Source of the DNA: Prevotellaceae bacterium
Lineage (GTDB): Bacteria > Bacteroidota > Bacteroidia > Bacteroidales > Bacteroidaceae
Direction: 5' to 3'
Assembly (NCBI GenBank): GCA_003150315.1
Contig: QAML01000008.1
Location: 1 to 9,147, forward strand
DNA length: 9,147 nucleotides
In this document: positions 6,268 through 9,147 of the stretch, one piece after another
How the letters are laid out: every line of letters begins with the position of its first letter
Numbering within the stretch: position 1 is the first letter of the stretch
Notes under the pieces: model-generated
What the model was told of the DNA's origin: nothing
What the model saw: only the letters and a program-made list of their open reading frames with translations
The model's database searches: none
Position numbers and translations under genes: made by a program

Positions 6268-6462
6268 ATGAAACTGGATTCTCAGATATTGTCATACAGT
6301 AGTTCTAAGCTGTCGAAAAAGTCGGAATACTCCGAAGAAGGGGTGCGGAATAAAGACAGGAACACCATTGATATGGATCGAGAACAATTGGTCGAGTATT
6401 TCAAAACAAAAGAACGTTTCGAGTCTCAACGAGAAAAAATGCTTTATGAAGGTAAAAATTGA
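6268..6462 (+). CDS. Small hypothetical protein
   Basis: A 64-residue, highly charged protein, starting at ATG 6268 rather than the in-frame GTG at 6262. It has a Ser/Lys-rich first half (SSSKLSKKSEYSEEG) and a helical second half (REQLVEYFKTKERFESQREK). No family recognised. It sits 11 bases after the previous gene and 3 bases before the next, so it belongs to the same operon. Translation is plausible from spacing and the absence of alternatives, but not proven. Confidence 0.5.
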   Translation: MKLDSQILSYSSSKLSKKSEYSEEGVRNKDRNTIDMDREQLVEYFKTKERFESQREKMLYEGKN

Positions 6463-6465
6463 GCC

Positions 6466-6828
6466 ATGAAAAGCGAAAGAGCGGAGGCATACATCAATGC
6501 CAATGAGATGGATGCCGCATATTTGGTAGATAAGGATGGTTGCGGATGGGCAGTAATTGGTATTCATCAAGCTCGCAAAGCTGTCGAATTAGCCGAGCAG
6601 GAGGCAGAAGAAAGGGTATATGAAAAATTGACTCGCTGGAATGATCCGAAAAACCGTCCGCCTTACGGCCTCTGGGTATTGATGAAAGTATTCCGTATAG
6701 GTGGAGAACCGATCTATGCTGGTAGTTTTGAGTTAGGTAATGTATGGGTGACAGAGGGAGGATTGGTATTTACCGATGATGCTGAGAATGACGATGAATA
6801 TGTTGTCGGCTGGCGTGAAATATTATAG
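6466..6828 (+). CDS. Hypothetical phage protein, DUF551-like C-terminus
   Basis: A 120-residue acidic protein. Residues 1-56 form a long helix (HQARKAVELAEQEAEERVYEKL). Residues about 57-120 resemble the small beta-rich domain of DUF551-type phage proteins: a Trp (W58), then YGLWVLMKV, a GEPIYAGSF strand, and a closing YVVGWREIL with the Trp near the end. The DUF551 suggestion is from pattern memory only. Function unknown. It lies in the run of small accessory genes between the helicase and the methyltransferase cassette. It ends with TAG, which shows that TAG is a normal stop here. Confidence 0.65.
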   Translation: MKSERAEAYINANEMDAAYLVDKDGCGWAVIGIHQARKAVELAEQEAEERVYEKLTRWNDPKNRPPYGLWVLMKVFRIGGEPIYAGSFELGNVWVTEGGLVFTDDAENDDEYVVGWREIL

Positions 6829-6854
6829 AATCCATCTTTAAAAACTTGGAAGAA

Positions 6855-7064
6855 ATGAAACGGACGAAAAACGAGGAGTGGATAATAGCCTACCTCAAAG
6901 ACAAAGATTATGTGTCCCCGTCGGTAATAGGTTTGGAACACGCTCGAACCTTCGGATATAGAGGAGCGCACCATAGCTGTTGGGCTTCCCCTATCTGCTT
7001 GCGACTGGTACGAAAGGGGGTCTTGATACGAAACGACAGGGGGCATTACAAGCTGAAGCCATGA
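6855..7064 (+). CDS. Small winged-helix phage protein
   Basis: A 69-residue basic protein with a winged-helix pattern: an N-terminal helix (KNEEWIIAYLKDKDYVSPS), a second helix (IGLEHARTFG), a recognition-helix region with SPICLRLVRKGVL, and a beta wing (IRNDRGHYKLKP). ATG 6855 is preferred over the in-frame TTG at 6846, with GGAAG three bases upstream. The stop overlaps the ATG of the truncated methyltransferase at 7061 (ATGA). It therefore originally formed a translational pair with a complete dcm gene, and may have been its small regulator or partner. Confidence 0.65.
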   Translation: MKRTKNEEWIIAYLKDKDYVSPSVIGLEHARTFGYRGAHHSCWASPICLRLVRKGVLIRNDRGHYKLKP

Positions 7065-7135
7065 CCCACGCATCTCTTTTTTCCGGTGTCGGCGGCTTCG
7101 ATCTGGCCGCCGCGTGGCATACGGGAAGCCGATAA
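7061..7135 (+). pseudogene. N-terminal remnant of a C5-cytosine DNA methyltransferase
   Basis: ATG 7061 opens a 24-codon frame, MTHASLFSGVGGFDLAAAW followed by HTGSR and TAA. The first 19 residues are the SAM-binding motif I of C5-methyltransferases (F-S-G-x-G-G-F-D-L-A-A). Such proteins normally continue with a Gly-Trp and then an acidic C-E-I-[DN]; here homology stops abruptly near 7117. The start overlaps the preceding gene by ATGA, a normal dcm position. The rest of this gene is absent; a different dcm starts at 8001. This is a broken gene left by insertion or allele replacement. Confidence 0.8.
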
Positions 7136-7137
7136 AT

Positions 7138-7168
7138 TTTGCAGGAATGAAAAAGATTTGTATGTTTG
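7138..7168 (+). promoter_or_regulatory. Bacteroidota-type promoter
   Basis: TTTG at 7138-7141, a 19-bp spacer, then TATGTTTG at 7161-7168, an exact match to the Bacteroidota primary sigma-factor consensus TTTG-N19-21-TAnnTTTG. The expected start of transcription is near 7173-7176, just before the self-complementary region. It lies right after the broken methyltransferase start, so it would give the downstream cassette its own transcript. Confidence 0.75.
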
Positions 7169-7173
7169 TAGCG

Positions 7174-7380
7174 TCCTATATTCAGAGCGGCAGAGTATTC
7201 TGCCTGTTTGTAGCGGGCATTTTTTATGCCCTGACGCTACATATACACGGTTTCGTACCCCCGTGTGGAGCGTTAATGCGCCCACTGCCGCTCTGGTGTA
7301 GGACAACGGGAAAGGCGGAACCGTTTTTCATTTCCGCCCGACAAACATTTTCGGTTATGTCCAACACCAGAGAAAAATGT
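7174..7380 (+). ncRNA. Candidate structured RNA or structured 5' leader
   Basis: About 200 nt with dense self-complementarity. Stem A: 7184-7193 with 7285-7294 (10 perfect bp, plus C-G and G-U outside). Stem B, competing with A: GGCAGA 7189-7194 with TCTGCC 7199-7204, GTAT loop. Stem C: GTAGC 7210-7214 with GCTAC 7236-7240, continued by GGGCAT 7215-7220 with ATGCCC 7226-7231. Stem D: ACACGG 7245-7250 with CCGTGT 7261-7266. Stem E: 7291-7304 with 7359-7372 (13 of 14 pairs). Stem F inside E: GGCGGAA 7314-7320 with TTCCGCC 7332-7338. Stem A encloses C and D as a multibranch; E encloses F. ACATTTT 7345-7351 can alternatively pair with AAAATGT 7374-7380. A promoter lies immediately upstream. I do not know an Rfam family that matches. 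Confidence 0.6.
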
Positions 7381-7599
7381 TTGAATGGGAAAATTACACC
7401 CAGATCAAACCGTCCAGCTCACGACACGAGCGAATCCATCTATTCGAAGTTTCTCATTGAGAAACAAGTCAAAAATCAAGCCTACGGTTATATCCTCTCA
7501 CAAGGACTGCTCCGGGACTACATTGCGTATTCCCGCGGTGAGTCGTGTTCCCTTGAATCGGTTGATGAAAGACTTGAAATGGTATTGAAAAATTTCTGA
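7357..7599 (+). CDS. Small hypothetical protein upstream of the HNH nuclease
   Basis: Starting at ATG 7357 gives 80 residues; the credible coding part is the C-terminal half (SIYSKFLIEKQVKNQAYGYI and SVDERLEMVLKNF), which is helical and charged. The same frame is open upstream to ATG 7147 and GTG 7114, but that part lies in the promoter and structured-RNA region and has an unusual composition (Cys, Phe and Pro-rich), so I take it as non-coding. Stem E of the RNA covers the start codon's 3' side, which could control initiation. The stop is three bases before the HNH gene, so the two are likely one operon. Function unknown. Confidence 0.5.
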   Translation: MSNTREKCLNGKITPRSNRPAHDTSESIYSKFLIEKQVKNQAYGYILSQGLLRDYIAYSRGESCSLESVDERLEMVLKNF

Positions 7600-7602
7600 G
7601 TT

Positions 7603-8004
7603 ATGGGAGCGCATAGAAATTCAATATACGACAAGGCATATGCCGAGATGTACGCAAAAGGGATGTCGCTGGCAGAAACAGCCAAGAGTATAGGCGTTAC
7701 AAGACAATGCGTCTATAAGGCATTTAAAAAGCGAGGATTCAGACTACGAACTTCTATACCTTGCGGTTTCCAGATTTACGATGGTAAAAAATTCACCTTG
7801 CGGAGTAATGGCTACTATGCCCTCACTACCGACGACAGATGCTTGATGCATCGCTACATTTGGGAGAAAGAAATATGCGATATACCAGACGGCTGGGATG
7901 TCCATCACATAAACGGGGATAAATCCGATAATCGCAGGGATAATTTGGTTTGCTTCCCAAAAGCGGAACACACGCGAAGGCATCAAATCGAAAGAAAAAA
8001 ATGA
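7603..8004 (+). CDS. HNH endonuclease with N-terminal helix-turn-helix
   Basis: A 133-residue protein. Residues about 10-48 form a Hin/resolvase-like HTH (AEMYAKGMSLAETAKSIGVT, then RQCVYKAFKKRGF) that would contribute DNA recognition. Residues about 65-127 form an HNH domain with DGWDVHHINGDKSDNRRDNL: His101-His102, the central Asn110/Asn114 and the final His123. This is the layout of small free-standing HNH homing endonucleases of phages. The stop overlaps the ATG of the methyltransferase at 8001 (ATGA). Such enzymes often sit beside the gene whose allele they spread, and here a truncated dcm copy lies on the other side. The metal-binding and catalytic residues appear intact. Confidence 0.88.
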   Translation: MGAHRNSIYDKAYAEMYAKGMSLAETAKSIGVTRQCVYKAFKKRGFRLRTSIPCGFQIYDGKKFTLRSNGYYALTTDDRCLMHRYIWEKEICDIPDGWDVHHINGDKSDNRRDNLVCFPKAEHTRRHQIERKK

Positions 8005-8864
8005 TACACATAGATCTATTTTCGGGAATAGGAGGGTTTGCCCTCGCCGCGCATTGGGCAGGATGGAGGACGCTCGTTACTTGTGAAATAGACAATTTTT
8101 GTCGGCGGGTACTACAATATCACTTTCCCGAAGCATACCATCACGATGATATACACACCTTGACTTATGAGACAATTGACGTTGAACTTTCAAAACGATA
8201 CGGAACCCTCTGGAGGAATGAGGACATTGTCCTTACCGGAGGGTTCCCGTAGCCGTGCCAGCCGTTCAGCGTCGCCGGTAATAGAAAAGGCACGGGAGAT
8301 GACCGCTATCTCTGGCCGGAGATGCTTGGAGCTATTCGGGAGATTCGTCCCCGCTGGGTCGTGGGCGAAAACGTTCTCGGAATTGTTGATTGGTCGGAGG
8401 GACTGGTTTTCGAGCAGGTGTGTTCTGACATGGAAAATGAGGGCTACGAAGTCCAACCGTTTGTACTTCCAGCTTGTGGTGTCAATGCCCCACACAAAAG
8501 GAATAGAATATGGTTTATTGCCCACCGCGCAGACTCAGGGTCTGAAGATATGTGTCAAAGGGAAGACGGTATTCATGCCGTTGGGGTTTATGCCGACACC
8601 GACAGCAAGAGATTATCAATCGCCGGGCAAACACGGAAAAGGCGGTCTGGATTTAAGGACGACCGTATTATCCGGAACTGGGAAAGGTTTCCGACTGAAT
8701 CCCCGGTTTGTCGCCGAGATGATGGGTTTTCCGGTGGATTGGACGGCATTACCTTTCCAAGTTGGTGCAGGGAATCCGTCAAAGCCTACGGCAACGCCAT
8801 AGTGCCGCAGGTAGCGCTGCGGATATTCGAGACGATCAACGCTTACGAGAAATTAAGTCGATAA
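8001..8864 (+). pseudogene. C5-cytosine DNA methyltransferase interrupted by an in-frame TAG in the catalytic motif
   Basis: One continuous frame with a single internal stop. Codons 1-83 hold motif I (DLFSGIGGFALAA, residues 5-17), motif II (CEID, Glu29) and motif III (DD, 49-50), ending GGFP. Codon 84 is TAG (8250-8252). After it come motif IV, PCQPFSVAG with catalytic Cys86, motif VI ENV (123-125), motif VIII HKRNRIWF (RNR 167-169), and motif X AYGNAIVPQVALRIF (about 262-276), ending in TAA. Known enzymes read GGFPCQPFS, so six extra bases (AGCCGT) explain both the stop and the extra Pro. As written, only an 83-residue inactive fragment is made, unless TAG is read through or the second half starts again at ATG 8322 (180 residues, without motif I or the PCQ motif). 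A phage enzyme of this kind would methylate its own DNA to evade restriction. A +1-frame ORF overlaps most of it. Confidence 0.85.
8167..8802 (+). CDS. Overlapping +1-frame ORF inside the methyltransferase gene, conserved-looking phage protein
   Basis: An uninterrupted 211-codon frame fully nested in the methyltransferase gene. The recognisable part begins at the internal ATG 8299 (MTAISGRRCLELFGRF, 167 residues). It continues with LTWKMRATKSNRLYFQL, two copies of an LLPTAQT/MPTPTARDY motif, and a C-terminal LNPRFVAEMMGFPVDWTAL. I remember these elements as recurring together in small proteins next to phage C5-methyltransferases, so I list it as a gene, but I cannot exclude that such database entries come from the same overlap. 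The six-base insertion that stops the methyltransferase frame leaves this frame open. No catalytic motif is recognised. Translation could begin at 8167, 8218 or 8299. Confidence 0.5.
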   Translation: MRQLTLNFQNDTEPSGGMRTLSLPEGSRSRASRSASPVIEKAREMTAISGRRCLELFGRFVPAGSWAKTFSELLIGRRDWFSSRCVLTWKMRATKSNRLYFQLVVSMPHTKGIEYGLLPTAQTQGLKICVKGKTVFMPLGFMPTPTARDYQSPGKHGKGGLDLRTTVLSGTGKGFRLNPRFVAEMMGFPVDWTALPFQVGAGNPSKPTATP

Positions 8865-8865
8865 T

Positions 8866-9090
8866 ATGAAACTGATGACAGGATTAGGTATGAGCTACCT
8901 ACAAACAGACGACTCTTTCCCTGAGTGGAGATACGGTCCGGAAAACGAATACCAAGAGGAAATCCGTCAACTGAAGGCAGAAATAGCCAAACTGAAAATC
9001 TGCCTCGACGAGTCGAAGCAGCGCGAGGAAATAGCCCGCAAGGTAATCGATGACAAGAATAGGGAAATTGAAAAATTGAGACGATTATGA
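8866..9090 (+). CDS. Small coiled-coil hypothetical protein
   Basis: A 74-residue protein starting one base after the methyltransferase stop. Residues about 28-74 form a strongly charged continuous helix with heptad pattern (EEIRQLKAEIAKLKICLDES, then IDDKNREIEKLRRL), a likely dimeric coiled coil. The short N-terminal segment (MTGLGMSYLQTDDSFPEW) has no recognised motif. The stop overlaps the next ATG (ATGA at 9087-9090). Function unknown; possibly a spacer or accessory protein of the same operon. Confidence 0.65.
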   Translation: MKLMTGLGMSYLQTDDSFPEWRYGPENEYQEEIRQLKAEIAKLKICLDESKQREEIARKVIDDKNREIEKLRRL

Positions 9091-9147
9091 AAACATTACG
9101 TGAAGTAGCCGAGGCACTGTGCCCGATTCGTTTGGGTGAGGATTACG
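9087..9147 (+). CDS. 5' end of a further gene, cut by the window edge
   Basis: ATG 9087 overlaps the preceding stop (ATGA) and reads MKTLREVAEALCPIRLGEDY to the right edge without a stop. The start resembles a short helical N-terminus. Too little is visible to name a product; the overlap and strand place it in the same operon. Confidence 0.55.
   Translation, partial: MKTLREVAEALCPIRLGEDY

Noticed and set aside
7086..7301. 71-codon frame overlapping the structured region
   Set aside because: It has the same problem as the 7114 frame and is open only by composition. No start context.
7114..7356. Upstream extension of the 7357-7599 ORF, starting at GTG 7114 or ATG 7147
   Set aside because: It runs through the broken dcm end, a consensus promoter and the paired stems; the predicted start of transcription (about 7174) is downstream of both starts. 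Not fully excluded if read from an upstream transcript.
8250..8252. TAG reassigned to an amino acid, as in some gut phages
   Set aside because: Other genes in the window end cleanly at TAG (1568-1570, 6826-6828), and reading it as Gln would still give an abnormal GGFPQPCQ motif. No suppressor tRNA is visible.
7061..8864. Group I or II intron splitting one methyltransferase gene
   Set aside because: The downstream copy has its own complete motif I and start codon, so joining the parts would duplicate the N-terminus. No catalytic-core intron structure was recognised.

Overview
The window looks like part of a phage or prophage of a gut Bacteroidota host (Bacteroides, Parabacteroides or Alistipes-like). 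All credible genes lie on the + strand, packed head to tail with short gaps or ATGA-type overlaps. Ribosome-binding sites are weak and A-rich. The one clear promoter has the Bacteroidota form TTTG-N19-TAnnTTTG. The gene content (DnaB helicase, initiator-like protein, RecB-type nuclease, SSB-like protein, HNH nuclease, cytosine methyltransferase) is that of a phage replication and early region.

Layout. (1) 2-1570: the 3' part of a hexapeptide-repeat beta-helix gene built on 18-bp tandem repeats, a small helix-turn-helix gene that appears frameshifted near its start, a small conserved-looking gene, and a C-type-lectin/FGE-like protein whose C-terminus has the codon pattern of a diversity-generating retroelement (DGR) variable region. 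The DGR reverse transcriptase and template repeat are not in the window. (2) 1571-1887: a mostly non-coding gap with two hairpins, the first terminator-like. (3) 1888-6256: the replication and recombination module: putative ssDNA-binding protein with an SSB-like acidic tail, PD-(D/E)XK nuclease, small helical protein, initiator/helicase-loader-like protein with an origin-like cluster of inverted repeats in its linker, DnaB helicase, and a small winged-helix-like protein. (4) 6268-7064: three small accessory genes. (5) 7061-8864: a methyltransferase cassette. The first 19 or so codons of one C5-methyltransferase are cut off by a block that has its own promoter, about 200 nt of highly self-complementary sequence, a small ORF, an HTH-HNH endonuclease and a second, different C5-methyltransferase. 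The second methyltransferase carries an in-frame TAG inside its catalytic PCQ motif and contains a long ORF in the +1 frame that looks like a real conserved phage family. (6) 8866-9147: a small coiled-coil gene and the start of another gene.

How the parts fit. The replication genes form a plausible working set: initiator or loader, helicase, ssDNA-binding protein and nuclease. The methyltransferase cassette looks like an exchanged module, in which an HNH nuclease may have driven replacement of one dcm allele by another. The most unusual points are the overlapping +1 frame inside the broken methyltransferase, the promoter-driven structured RNA at 7174-7380, and the orphan DGR-type variable protein.
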